This document shows, in pieces, positions 33,485-42,509 of a stretch of DNA of 64,000 nt; the first letter of the stretch is position 1, and each line of letters starts with the position of its first letter. A model generated the notes under the pieces. That model did no database searches. It saw only the letters and a list, made by a program, of their open reading frames with translations, and was not told the DNA's origin. Made by a program: the position numbers and the translations under genes. Source of the DNA: BOG-994 sp049514215 (GTDB taxonomy: Bacteria; Pseudomonadota; Gammaproteobacteria; Burkholderiales; Burkholderiaceae_D); the NCBI GenBank assembly GCA_049514215.1, contig JBEKVI010000017.1:41662-105661 (forward strand), in the 5' to 3' direction.

Positions 33485-34825
33485 CTACGTACGGGCCAAA
33501 AGAGTGCGCAGGGTGCGCAGTTCGGCCTGGTAGTCTGCGGGGCGATAGTGTTCATCGTTGACGAGCGTGGCATTCAGTCTTCCCAGCGAGGCATTGACGT
33601 CCGCGGGCGCTTTAAGCATATGCTGCCGGTTGATGTAGTCCACGACGCTGCCAATGGACATGGTAGCCTGCTCCGCCCCGGCGTAGTCGGAGTAATTGCC
33701 AGAAAGACCCTCGTCGACGAGGCCAACGGCCACGCCGCGCATGAAGGCGGGCGACAGGGACGTGGTGCTGATGCGCACGGCCACTTCCTCCGAGAGGGAA
33801 CGCAGCGATCGGGCCTGCGCCTCGACGTCCCCCTGGCCAGCGCTCGCCGCTTGCAGCCGCGCGGCCTCCACGGTCACCCGTTCTCCGAGGGCCGGATCGA
33901 TCTGGCGTGCGATGACCCGCATCATGAGCAGGTTCGAATCGTTCAACCGCGCAATGCCAGGACCCTGGCGCAGCCCGAACTCCGCGTGCGGCTTCCAACG
34001 CTGCTCGGACATCGGGTGGTGGCAGGCATGACAGTCGAAAAGCACGAGTTCAGGAAACAGGCCGTCGTGGCCGCGCTTGGGATCGAGCAGGATGGAAAGC
34101 GTCTCGGAGACCGCCAGTGCCTGGCCGATGGCCCAAATCTTGACCCCGTCCCAGCGCATCAGATCGGAGTTCTCGGCTCGGGTCAGACGAAAATGCGCCG
34201 GCTCGATCATGGAGAACGTTTCGAGCTCGAAGCTCAGGCGCGGATGCCCGGCTCCCATCAGACGGTGGGTGACGAACTTGTCGGAGTTGCCGAAATGGCA
34301 AGACAGGCAAAGCCTCGCCCGGGCGATCGGTGCATCAGTCGGATACAGGCCGGCTTCGATGTTGCGCGCATGGCTGGGATTGGGCTCAAGATGGGTCTTG
34401 ATCCAGCGTTCGGCCGGCCCGTGACACGACTCGCATACGACTCCGTCGGAAAGCTTGAATCGTTCACCCTGCAAGGTGGCCGGCACATCGTGCGCATGAC
34501 AATCAAGGCACAGGCTCGATTCCTGGGCGGGCTTGGGAAGCCCCAGGTTCTTCGCAATGCGGCGCGACTGCGCGTTCAGTAGGACCTGGTAGGTGCGCGT
34601 GTGCTTGTCGAGCCGCGACCAGGTCACGTATTCGGTCTGCAGGACTTTCGAATCGTGAAATTCGGAGATCGACCCGTGGCAGGTGCTGTTGGCGCAGTTG
34701 ACCGTGCCTAGGGTTTTGTCCTTGGACTGGTAGGGCAACGGATAGACGCCCAGCGCGGCCGGGTCGGCGCCATGAGCCTCTCCGATAGCGGCGATGAACA
34801 ACAGCGCGATCCAGCATGATTTCAT
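33485..34825 (-). CDS. Tetraheme cytochrome c (c554-like) with extra CX4CH motif
   Basis: This 446-residue protein has a signal peptide (CWIALLFIAAIGEAHG) and canonical heme motifs at Cys106 (CLDCH), Cys131 (CESCH), Cys173 (CLSCH) and Cys265 (CHACH). Cys44 in CANSTCH forms a CX4CH motif, possibly a fifth non-standard heme site. The Cys-x2-Cys-His patterns in the first half resemble the cytochrome c-554 family. The C-terminal 170 residues are helical without hemes. Its ATG overlaps the decaheme gene's stop by ATGA (34822-34825). It is probably periplasmic and passes electrons between neighbouring cytochromes. Confidence 0.88.
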   Translation of the reverse strand: MKSCWIALLFIAAIGEAHGADPAALGVYPLPYQSKDKTLGTVNCANSTCHGSISEFHDSKVLQTEYVTWSRLDKHTRTYQVLLNAQSRRIAKNLGLPKPAQESSLCLDCHAHDVPATLQGERFKLSDGVVCESCHGPAERWIKTHLEPNPSHARNIEAGLYPTDAPIARARLCLSCHFGNSDKFVTHRLMGAGHPRLSFELETFSMIEPAHFRLTRAENSDLMRWDGVKIWAIGQALAVSETLSILLDPKRGHDGLFPELVLFDCHACHHPMSEQRWKPHAEFGLRQGPGIARLNDSNLLMMRVIARQIDPALGERVTVEAARLQAASAGQGDVEAQARSLRSLSEEVAVRISTTSLSPAFMRGVAVGLVDEGLSGNYSDYAGAEQATMSIGSVVDYINRQHMLKAPADVNASLGRLNATLVNDEHYRPADYQAELRTLRTLLART

Positions 34826-37800
34826 CGTTGCGCCTCGATATGCCGACCGTCGGGGCCGGGTATGAAGCCCGCGCGGTCGATGGCATCGGTGACCGTCCAG
34901 ATCGACCCATCCGGGTTGAGATAGAACTTTTGCATTTCCGAGAGGCGGAACGGCCGCGAGCCGATGCGTCCGAACACCGCAATCTGGCCACCGGTCTCAT
35001 CCACCGCGCGATCGCGATCCAACCCCTTGGACAGCGCAAGGGCGCGGGAAGCCGTCGCTTTCCAGGCGATCAGCTGCGGCTTGGGCTCGGGCGAGAAGCC
35101 ATAAAACTTCGGTTGGGATTCAGGAGACGTCAATTGCACGACCTTCAGTCCATTGCGGCCGTCGGCCACGTAGGCGTAAAGCGAGGCGTTAGTTGAGCCG
35201 ACCACCACGTCCTGGGCGTCGTCCAGACGTCCTTCGGCGTTAAAGAAGCGCACCAGTCGCGGCGCGTGTGCCGTCTCGACATCGACGATGGCCAGGCCTT
35301 CGGCGCCCGCGGCGACGTAGGCGTAGGTCCGCGCCACGTAGACGCGCCGCGCATCGCGCATCGCCACGAGCGCGCCAGGAACGATTCTGGCCTGATCGGG
35401 GTGGGTGACGTCGACGACCTCAAGACCTGCGCCATCGGTCACGAAGAGATAGCGAAACTGGAGCGCGACCGCGCGTGCGTCGATCAAGGGAACCACCGAG
35501 AGCACTTTGGGTTTGAGAGGATCGCTGGCGTCTAAGATGACCACGCCGCGCCGGGCCGCGATATACAGGTAGTTGCCTCCGACAACGAGGTGACGCGCGC
35601 CGTCGAGCACACCGTTTTCGTTCCAGGTCAGGGCACGCTTGAGGAAATTATTGCGCGGCTCCCCGTCCCCGAGAGTATCCACGTCGACGACGATGAGACC
35701 CTCCTTGGCGTCGGTGATGAACGCGTAGTGGTAGATGGCAGCAAAAGGCTGCTCCTCGTTGACTTTGCGCATCAGGTCACCTTGATTGCGCAACGGAGCG
35801 ATGGGCTGGTTGGTGGGCAGCGCAACGCAGGTCGCCTCCAAAGAGGCGATGTGGGTGTCCTGCCCGAGGGGGGAAAAGGGCGCCGTGACGATGCGTTCGG
35901 AGAATCCTTTGTTGGCGATCGAGGCGACATCGAACACCCGCATCCCCCCGCTGCCTTGGGCGGTGTACAGATATTCCCCGCGCAACTGCAGGCATCGCAC
36001 GGCATCGTCGGTGCCATGGCTATGCGCCTCGGGCAATTCGCGGTCGCGCGCCACGTGGGCCGCAAACCAGTCGGGATAGGCATAGCGATGCAGGTAACTT
36101 CCGATGACGGCCTGCGGCTCGTCCCATTCGGTCACGCGCACGGCTTCGACGTGGTCCGCCTCGCCCACCCAGGCGTTATAGCCCACGAAATTCAGGAAAT
36201 TGGTTCCCTGCAGGAGCAGTTGCGCCATGATGGCGTTGTTGTCGTCGCGCTCGGACAGGTGGCAATCCGAACAGGTCTTTGTCTCCGTCTTGCGTTCAGT
36301 GTGTGGATAGTGCGGCGCGAACGCCTGGGACGAGAACCCGCTCGCCGAGACCGGCGGCTGCTGGATGTAGATATGTTCGCGATTGATATTGGTCGACGAG
36401 AGCACCAGGGCAGAACTGGAGCGCACCGGCGCGATGCGTGAACCCTTGACCGGACCGTGCACGCCGAGCTGGAAGGCGTCGTCCCGGGCCACCTCCGGAT
36501 TGTAGGTTGCGAAATTGCGGCTCTCGCCGCCCTCGTAGTGATGACGCTCCGTCTTGGCATTGGCCTGGATGGGCAGATGACAGCCGGCACAGGTGGTCGT
36601 CCACGAGAGGTGGCACGTATAGCAGGTCATCTTGTCATCCGCGTGGGCGTAGTTCTCGGCTCCCGGTCCCCACCTCCCCTCGCGGCCCAAGGCACCGGCA
36701 TACATGAGCTTGGCGCGCGCAGCCCGCTCGTTGTATTTCGGGTTGCCCGGCGTGACGGTGTCTTTCACGAGCGTCACCTCCCATTCCTTATCCGGATCCA
36801 GTGCCGAACGCTGATAGAGCTTGCCCTCGCGCCACTCGAAGCGCCTACGGCCGTCTTGGGTGCGCAACAGCCGCAGGTCCATCCCACCGGGACCTGCTGC
36901 CGGGCCCGACGTGAAAAGCGTGGGGTAAGCCGTCGCCGTACCGTGGCAATCGCGGCAATCGATCTCGATGGCCGCAGCGACCTCTCCGTAGATGTGACCG
37001 TTGCCATGCATGTCCTGGGCGAAGTGACAGTCGACACAGGCGAACCCGAGATCCATATGAATGGAACTCAGGTGCACCGCTTTTTGGAATTTCTCCGGGT
37101 CACTATCATCGACCGGCTCGCCCTTGCTGTCGAGCAGCGTGCCGTGGCGGTCGCGTTTGAAGACCGCGCGAAAGTTCCACCCGTGTCCGTGATAGTCGGC
37201 GAACTGCGTATCCTTCAGTGTCGGGTTCAGCTCGGAGACGTGCTTGGAGAATTCCAGATCGCCCCATCGCCCGCGAATAGCCGCCTCCTCCGGGTTGCGA
37301 TTCAATATTTCTCGCGCCTCGGCCAGGCTCGGATACTTCTGGCGCTCCGGCCACATCGAGGGCGCATCGGATTCATAGTCCCACATCGTGTAGCCGTAGA
37401 AGCTATTCACGAACACATTGGGTTGATGCATATGGCACACCATGCACTGTGAGGACGGGATGGCGCGCGTGAAGACGTGCTTGAGCGGGTGACCCGACTC
37501 GCCATGGGCGATGGTCGGATCGTCGGATTGCGAAGTCCCTTCGTTTCCGAAGGAGGCGTACGGTCCGGAATGGAGGGGATCGCGGTCGTTGGCATAGACC
37601 ACGTGGCAGGCGCTACAACCTGAGGAACGGTAGTCTCCGGGCTGCTCGTTGGTTCCCAAGAACCACAGGTGCGGGTCGTTCAGGCGCGTCTTGGTGAGAT
37701 TGAGCACCGGAACGGAAATGCGACTGCCGGTCCCTGGGCCCCGATTGGACTGCTTGATATCGGGCCGGCCCGGCTCATCGAGGACCTGAAGCTCGCCCGA

Positions 37801-38685
37801 GGCGTTAGGCAGGCCGATCTCCGGGAACTGACTGCCGATCACCCGTCCGCCGCGCTCGAAGACACGAAACACGTCCGCAGGCGGGACCGTCTCCCAGGCC
37901 GGAAGCACCTGCAGGCGCGGAAGAATGCCCATCGCCGTCAGGTGCTCATCGACGGCCACGGGATTCTTGATCAAAGCGCCCACGCTGTGGTCCCCATCGA
38001 CGACATAGGACTCGCCCAAGACGGCATGCTTGTAGGGCAGGATTCCGTTGTTGTAAGACGCGCCCTCCCAGAGCATCGCGCTCGTCGACATCAGGCTGCG
38101 CTCGCTGGCCTGGATGATGGGAAGGTGGCACGCCCCGCACGCCAGACGCACCACCCGGTAGTCGGCCGGATTCGTGAAGCGGATAAATTCGGGACGCTCC
38201 CGGTTCAACAGGGTATAGCTCATGCGCGGATTGGCTGAAGACGGATAGTTCCAGGCCTTCGGAAAGCGCGGCAGCACATGGGCTTTTTCGAGCGCATGAA
38301 GGTAGGCCGCCTCGGCCCGGTTCTCAATGGTCATTCCTTCGGGCGCGCGCACGGAGGCATTGCCTCCATGGCAATCGGTGCAGCCAAGGACGATGCCCGG
38401 ATTCTCGTGCATGCTGGCATGATCGGTCGAGGTGTGACAGCTCAGGCAGCCCGAGGATTTGGCCTGCGCGTTGGCGACCGTCTGCTTCTGAGGGGCGGCG
38501 TCTGCCATCGTGTCGCTGCGTGCGACCGGTTCCTCCTCGTCTTGGGCGGCATGCGCGACGCCGTCCCGGAAAGCCCCGGGAGCCAAACTCAAGCAGATCC
38601 CTGCGACCAGCGCAAGCGCAGCCGGGCTCAAGAACCGGGGTCGGGCGCGCGACGGGTTGGGGTCAGTGAAGGTTTCCGCGCGCAT
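34822..38685 (-). CDS. Decaheme cytochrome c fused to LVIVD-type beta-propeller
   Basis: The 1287-residue protein has a signal peptide (FLSPAALALVAGICLSLAPG, cut after AHA). Ten CXXCH motifs start at residues 80, 102, 183, 357, 414, 550, 577, 688, 699 and 805. From about 890 to 1230 come repeated blades of LVIVD type (YLYTAQGSGGMRVFDVAS, EGLIVVDVDT, GLEVVDVTHPDQ, YAYVAAGAEGLAIVDVE). Multiheme cytochromes with such beta-propellers are unusual. The propeller could bind a partner such as the beta-barrel, a metal or a surface. It starts 3 bases after the barrel gene, so both are co-translated. Location is probably the outer membrane or beyond. Confidence 0.9.
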   Translation of the reverse strand: MRAETFTDPNPSRARPRFLSPAALALVAGICLSLAPGAFRDGVAHAAQDEEEPVARSDTMADAAPQKQTVANAQAKSSGCLSCHTSTDHASMHENPGIVLGCTDCHGGNASVRAPEGMTIENRAEAAYLHALEKAHVLPRFPKAWNYPSSANPRMSYTLLNRERPEFIRFTNPADYRVVRLACGACHLPIIQASERSLMSTSAMLWEGASYNNGILPYKHAVLGESYVVDGDHSVGALIKNPVAVDEHLTAMGILPRLQVLPAWETVPPADVFRVFERGGRVIGSQFPEIGLPNASGELQVLDEPGRPDIKQSNRGPGTGSRISVPVLNLTKTRLNDPHLWFLGTNEQPGDYRSSGCSACHVVYANDRDPLHSGPYASFGNEGTSQSDDPTIAHGESGHPLKHVFTRAIPSSQCMVCHMHQPNVFVNSFYGYTMWDYESDAPSMWPERQKYPSLAEAREILNRNPEEAAIRGRWGDLEFSKHVSELNPTLKDTQFADYHGHGWNFRAVFKRDRHGTLLDSKGEPVDDSDPEKFQKAVHLSSIHMDLGFACVDCHFAQDMHGNGHIYGEVAAAIEIDCRDCHGTATAYPTLFTSGPAAGPGGMDLRLLRTQDGRRRFEWREGKLYQRSALDPDKEWEVTLVKDTVTPGNPKYNERAARAKLMYAGALGREGRWGPGAENYAHADDKMTCYTCHLSWTTTCAGCHLPIQANAKTERHHYEGGESRNFATYNPEVARDDAFQLGVHGPVKGSRIAPVRSSSALVLSSTNINREHIYIQQPPVSASGFSSQAFAPHYPHTERKTETKTCSDCHLSERDDNNAIMAQLLLQGTNFLNFVGYNAWVGEADHVEAVRVTEWDEPQAVIGSYLHRYAYPDWFAAHVARDRELPEAHSHGTDDAVRCLQLRGEYLYTAQGSGGMRVFDVASIANKGFSERIVTAPFSPLGQDTHIASLEATCVALPTNQPIAPLRNQGDLMRKVNEEQPFAAIYHYAFITDAKEGLIVVDVDTLGDGEPRNNFLKRALTWNENGVLDGARHLVVGGNYLYIAARRGVVILDASDPLKPKVLSVVPLIDARAVALQFRYLFVTDGAGLEVVDVTHPDQARIVPGALVAMRDARRVYVARTYAYVAAGAEGLAIVDVETAHAPRLVRFFNAEGRLDDAQDVVVGSTNASLYAYVADGRNGLKVVQLTSPESQPKFYGFSPEPKPQLIAWKATASRALALSKGLDRDRAVDETGGQIAVFGRIGSRPFRLSEMQKFYLNPDGSIWTVTDAIDRAGFIPGPDGRHIEAQR

Positions 38686-38688
38686 GGT

Positions 38689-40608
38689 TCAGTAGCGTAA
38701 GAGCAGATTCACGAGGATCGAATAGGGCAAGGGCAGACGCTGAGTGTCGTAGATCTGCTTGAAGCCCTTGCCGGGGGCGAGCACGGCCACCGATGCGTTG
38801 AGCACCACGTTCTGATTAAAGTAGGGCCGATACTGCAGGCCCACCGAAGCATCCACGCCAATGTCGCGGTCGATGTTGGCCTGGTTTCGCAAGACCTCGA
38901 GCGAACTGGTGTTGACAAACGACAAGTCGGATAAGTTGGTCAGGATGCGAAGCTGTGGGGAGACATCGAAATCGGCACCAATCCCCAGAAGGGATAGACC
39001 CGGATTCACAAAATTCGACTGCCCCTGGTCCTCGGAGGTACGCAGATTGGGCAACAGCGAGTTCTGACCCGTCAGCGAGACCCCGCCTCCGCCGATGAAA
39101 GGAATCGCCTCGTGGATGAAAAAGCTCGTATCCGCACCCACGATGTCGGGATTTTCCATGATCGCGTCAAACCCGGTGGCCCGGCCGTCATAGGGATTCT
39201 TGTCGCCGCTGGCCACGAGCGCCGTTCCACGCACCCGGATCCAGTCGAAGTCGCGCGACAGTTCGAGCGCCGCGAACCCGGCCTGGATTTGCTGCGAGCG
39301 CTGCGCAATCGGATTGTGGGAGTCATGGCCGAAGACCGAGTAGAGCGACGAGGTCAGATTCCAGGTGCCGAAGTGACCATCGCCGTTGAGTCCATAGTAG
39401 GTGACGTCATAGCGGTGAGGCAGGCCGTCTCCGATCGGAGCGGGTCGCTCCAGAAATCCGTTGGCGTCGTAGAAGGGCTCGTTGTCTTCGTGATTGATGT
39501 TGCGCAGCACCGTGAACTGAGTGGTGTGTCCCTCCACCGGAAAATCCTGGCGGTAGAGGTTCGCAACAAAGGTGTCGTCGCGCCTGAGTCCGGCTGCCAC
39601 GTCGTTTAGGCCGCTATTGGTGTCCTTCTCGACGCGTCGAAGCCACGCCAGGTTGTACTGCCACAGATTGTTGTCCCGGGTACCGAACAGTCGCAGCCCG
39701 AACGCATCGTCCTGAAAGAGAAATCCTCTGAAGTCAGACGTAAAGGGCTGGATGCCGAAACGAATGCTGTCAAAGTCGAAGTTATCCGAGACATCACGCA
39801 GACGCTTGTCGATGAAAAACTGCTGGATCCCCACGAACCGGTCATCGCGCGACAATCCGTCGGCGGGATTGACGTTCACCACGCCCTCCTCCTGGGCCGT
39901 GGCACGATAGTAGTTCAAGGCCGGCACAAAGCGCAGTTCGTAGTCGGGCGGCCGAAACGTCGTGTCGCCTTCAGTGATCGAGGCTGACACCAGTACCGTC
40001 TGGTTGAATGCCGTCAGATTGGGGCGCCCGAAAACGTCGTGCTCGCCACTGGTGGCCGCACCTGCCGGACTGACGGCAATCGGTATGCGGCTGGCATTGA
40101 AAGTGGTGTCCGAGGTGACCGATAGATTGAAGAACCAGTCCGGACCCAATCCGGAGAGGGGCTCGAAGGGCCGATCCCCTTTGAGCGTGTTCTGGTGGTA
40201 GGGGTTCAAGGGCTCGTCGCCGATCACCTGAAGCTCCTCGACGACGCGCCAGCGATCCGGCACCGCCTGGCTTTCGCGGGGGTCTGCGGCCGTGGGTGGG
40301 GCGACCTGGTTTGCCGTAGCCGCTGGAACGGGATAGATAAGTCGCTCGCCCTGCGGGCGGCGTAGTTCGATGGCGTCGTCTTGTGTCGGCCGCGGCGGAC
40401 CGGGTGCAAGCGCGTCGATCGCCTTGGTCGTGTCCGAAGGATCAACGACGGCCCCAGCCAGAATGTTTTGCATCGGAATGGCCGCCACGGCCACCGGCGG
40501 CGGAGCCGATTGACTCGGGACCCCCGCAAGGGTTCCGGCGGCCAGGGCGATGCAGTAGAAAGGCCAAACCAAGCCGCGCCATGATGCCTTGGCTATATGC
40601 CGTTGCAT
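38689..40608 (-). CDS. Outer-membrane beta-barrel, porin-like, of the cytochrome cluster
   Basis: This 639-residue protein has a signal peptide (GLVWPFYCIALAAGTLAG) and a Pro/Ala-rich periplasmic segment (residues 40-110). Many amphipathic strands follow, ending in PLPYSILVNLLLRY, whose C-terminal tyrosine fits BAM recognition. The strands follow a pattern like YELRFVPALNYYRAT and DYVGIQQ-like turns. It overlaps the lipoprotein gene by 16 bases, so it belongs to the operon. By analogy with MtrB/PioB barrels beside multiheme cytochromes, I infer a sleeve for electron transfer across the outer membrane, but no MtrB signature is clear. Confidence 0.78.
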   Translation of the reverse strand: MQRHIAKASWRGLVWPFYCIALAAGTLAGVPSQSAPPPVAVAAIPMQNILAGAVVDPSDTTKAIDALAPGPPRPTQDDAIELRRPQGERLIYPVPAATANQVAPPTAADPRESQAVPDRWRVVEELQVIGDEPLNPYHQNTLKGDRPFEPLSGLGPDWFFNLSVTSDTTFNASRIPIAVSPAGAATSGEHDVFGRPNLTAFNQTVLVSASITEGDTTFRPPDYELRFVPALNYYRATAQEEGVVNVNPADGLSRDDRFVGIQQFFIDKRLRDVSDNFDFDSIRFGIQPFTSDFRGFLFQDDAFGLRLFGTRDNNLWQYNLAWLRRVEKDTNSGLNDVAAGLRRDDTFVANLYRQDFPVEGHTTQFTVLRNINHEDNEPFYDANGFLERPAPIGDGLPHRYDVTYYGLNGDGHFGTWNLTSSLYSVFGHDSHNPIAQRSQQIQAGFAALELSRDFDWIRVRGTALVASGDKNPYDGRATGFDAIMENPDIVGADTSFFIHEAIPFIGGGGVSLTGQNSLLPNLRTSEDQGQSNFVNPGLSLLGIGADFDVSPQLRILTNLSDLSFVNTSSLEVLRNQANIDRDIGVDASVGLQYRPYFNQNVVLNASVAVLAPGKGFKQIYDTQRLPLPYSILVNLLLRY

Positions 40609-42509
40609 ACGCCCTGCTGACCCGTGTCCACAAAGGGTGCCTGCGGACACTGGATATAGAGCAGCGAGGTCCCGGTTCCGGGCGGTGATATCCGGTCGGC
40701 ACGGATGCTCGCCGGCGCGTTCGCGATGCCGTCTGCGAGCACGACTCCGGCGTTGGCGAGACCCAGAAAGGCCACCATGTCGTCCTGGTCGACGCCATCA
40801 CCCGAGACACCGATTGCGCCCACGAGGGTCGGGCCACGGTAGATCGGAACCGAGCCCGGAAAAATCTGGATCCCGTTGGCCAGCTCGCTTACGCCCGGCG
40901 TGCACCCCGTCGCCAGGGGCGGGTTGTTCTGTCCCAGTACGGCCACGAGGGCGTTGTTGCTCAGATCGAACTGGAGACCGTCGTCAAACACGCTCCACGC
41001 GCTAAATGCCTTCGAGAGCGGGCCCGGCGGGTTGCCGTTGATCCCGTCCGGAAAAAACGGCCGGGCCAGACTGCCGATGGCGCGGGCCGAGTAGGCGGTC
41101 CCGTCCGCGAAGGCCAGGGGATTGCCCAGAAAGGTCTGGGAGGCGGTCACGTAGGCCGCAATCGAGGAGGCGCTCGGGCTCGAGAGGTAGGTCGCCGCCG
41201 GCAGCCCCGCGAGGACCGAAGCCGCGCTCGTCTGGGAGAAGAACACGGCGGTACGCGCCTTTTGAAGCGCCACGTCAATTCCGAACACGGGCGCATCCGG
41301 ACTGCGACCGAAAGCCAAGGGGACCCCTCGGGTGTCGACGACGAAGATGCTCACGCGCGCCGTGGAGTTCAGGGGCAGGCGGATCTGGCCACGCGCGTGA
41401 TTCGCCACGGCGAGCGCCTGCCTGAGGATCTGCAGGACTTCATTTTGGGTCATGAGCCCATCGGTGCCCGCGATGGGCGGAAAGCGGACCGTGTTGGCGC
41501 CATCGACCAGCACGTCGGCGCCCAGGTCGCTCAATACCCCGGTATCGGGACGGATTCCGGATCCCGGTTGCCCGAAGGACACGCCCGCGCTCGGCGCAAC
41601 CGCAAACGCGCCCAGCTTGGCGGTCAAAGCCGGTGGAGCAGCGGGGTTGGAGAAAATCGCGTCGGAGTCGACGAAGCGCAACGCGCGGCCGTTCACGGTA
41701 ATGAGGTTGGCGCGAATCGCAGGAGGCGCCGAGAATCCCGTGGCCGCGGCAACCGCGATCAGTTCATTGAGCGCAGGCGCTATGACATTGAAATTGCGAT
41801 CGATCGTGTAGGTGCCGTCGGCGATGGCGCCGACCCCACCGACCAAGACGCCGCCTTTGTAAAGCGGCACTCCGCCGGGCGATGCCGACAATCCGAGTGG
41901 CGAGAAATGCGGGCCTGCGGTACCCGAAGTCGTCACGAGATCGGAGCATGGCAGCTGCGAGAACTGCACGCCGAACAGAGGGCCGCTCGGCTGCCCGAGT
42001 TCGCCCGGATTGAAGTTCTCCTGGATGATTTGGCCTGCCGTACGCGTCGTAAACGCGTTGCCGGCCGAGGACAGATAGGCCGCGGTCACGGCCTCGGAGA
42101 CGGTCGCCAGTTCGGCGGCGTTCAACCCGAGGACCTGGCGACTCGCGCCAAGAGCGACGTTGTCCAGGCCTCCCGCCACGGGCCGGCCATCGGTGATCGT
42201 GACGGCCGCCCCGGCGCCGGTCATGGCATAGACGGCGAGAATGTTGCCCACGCGATCGGACACGGCGATCGTGGCCTTGACTCCATGCGCCTGAGCCTCG
42301 CCGACCGCCTGCGCCACCACGGTTCGAACGTCGGAGCTCGTCAGATTGTTCGGATTCGAGGCGCAGCTGGGGCATGACGGCGGAGTGGGCAGCGACGTCT
42401 CAAAGCCACCCCCGCCGCCGCCGCAGGACCCAAGAAGGACCGCAGCCAGCATAACGCTTGCCGCTTTCAGCCTGGCTCCCCGATGGCGCGAACTGGTACC
42501 CGAGATCAT
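40593..42509 (-). CDS. Lipoprotein with two GlcG/HbpS heme-binding domains
   Basis: The 638-residue product has a lipobox LLGSC (Cys29) followed by a glycine run (GGGGGG). Two domains of the GlcG/HbpS (DUF336) family follow. The first has VAQAVGEAQAHGVKATIAVS then GNILAVYAMTGA; the second has LRQALAVANHARGQIRLPLN then RVSIFVVDTRGVPLAFGRSP. HbpS-type domains bind heme or iron and can store or sense it. Tandem versions on a lipoprotein beside cytochromes suggest a heme or iron buffer at the membrane. It is translationally coupled on both sides. Confidence 0.82.
   Translation of the reverse strand: MISGTSSRHRGARLKAASVMLAAVLLGSCGGGGGGFETSLPTPPSCPSCASNPNNLTSSDVRTVVAQAVGEAQAHGVKATIAVSDRVGNILAVYAMTGAGAAVTITDGRPVAGGLDNVALGASRQVLGLNAAELATVSEAVTAAYLSSAGNAFTTRTAGQIIQENFNPGELGQPSGPLFGVQFSQLPCSDLVTTSGTAGPHFSPLGLSASPGGVPLYKGGVLVGGVGAIADGTYTIDRNFNVIAPALNELIAVAAATGFSAPPAIRANLITVNGRALRFVDSDAIFSNPAAPPALTAKLGAFAVAPSAGVSFGQPGSGIRPDTGVLSDLGADVLVDGANTVRFPPIAGTDGLMTQNEVLQILRQALAVANHARGQIRLPLNSTARVSIFVVDTRGVPLAFGRSPDAPVFGIDVALQKARTAVFFSQTSAASVLAGLPAATYLSSPSASSIAAYVTASQTFLGNPLAFADGTAYSARAIGSLARPFFPDGINGNPPGPLSKAFSAWSVFDDGLQFDLSNNALVAVLGQNNPPLATGCTPGVSELANGIQIFPGSVPIYRGPTLVGAIGVSGDGVDQDDMVAFLGLANAGVVLADGIANAPASIRADRISPPGTGTSLLYIQCPQAPFVDTGQQGVCNGI

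Noticed and set aside
32231..34582. A 783-residue open frame on the plus strand
   Set aside because: It is antisense to the FAD/cNMP/FeS fusion and the tetraheme gene, whose domains and CXXCH motifs are unmistakable. The translation is Arg/Gly/His-rich, without family signature or ribosome site.
36457..37452. A 331-residue plus-strand open frame
   Set aside because: It lies antisense inside the decaheme-propeller gene; high GC gives long shadow frames.
41262..42377. A 371-residue plus-strand open frame
   Set aside because: It is antisense to the HbpS lipoprotein gene. The product is Arg-rich with no known fold.
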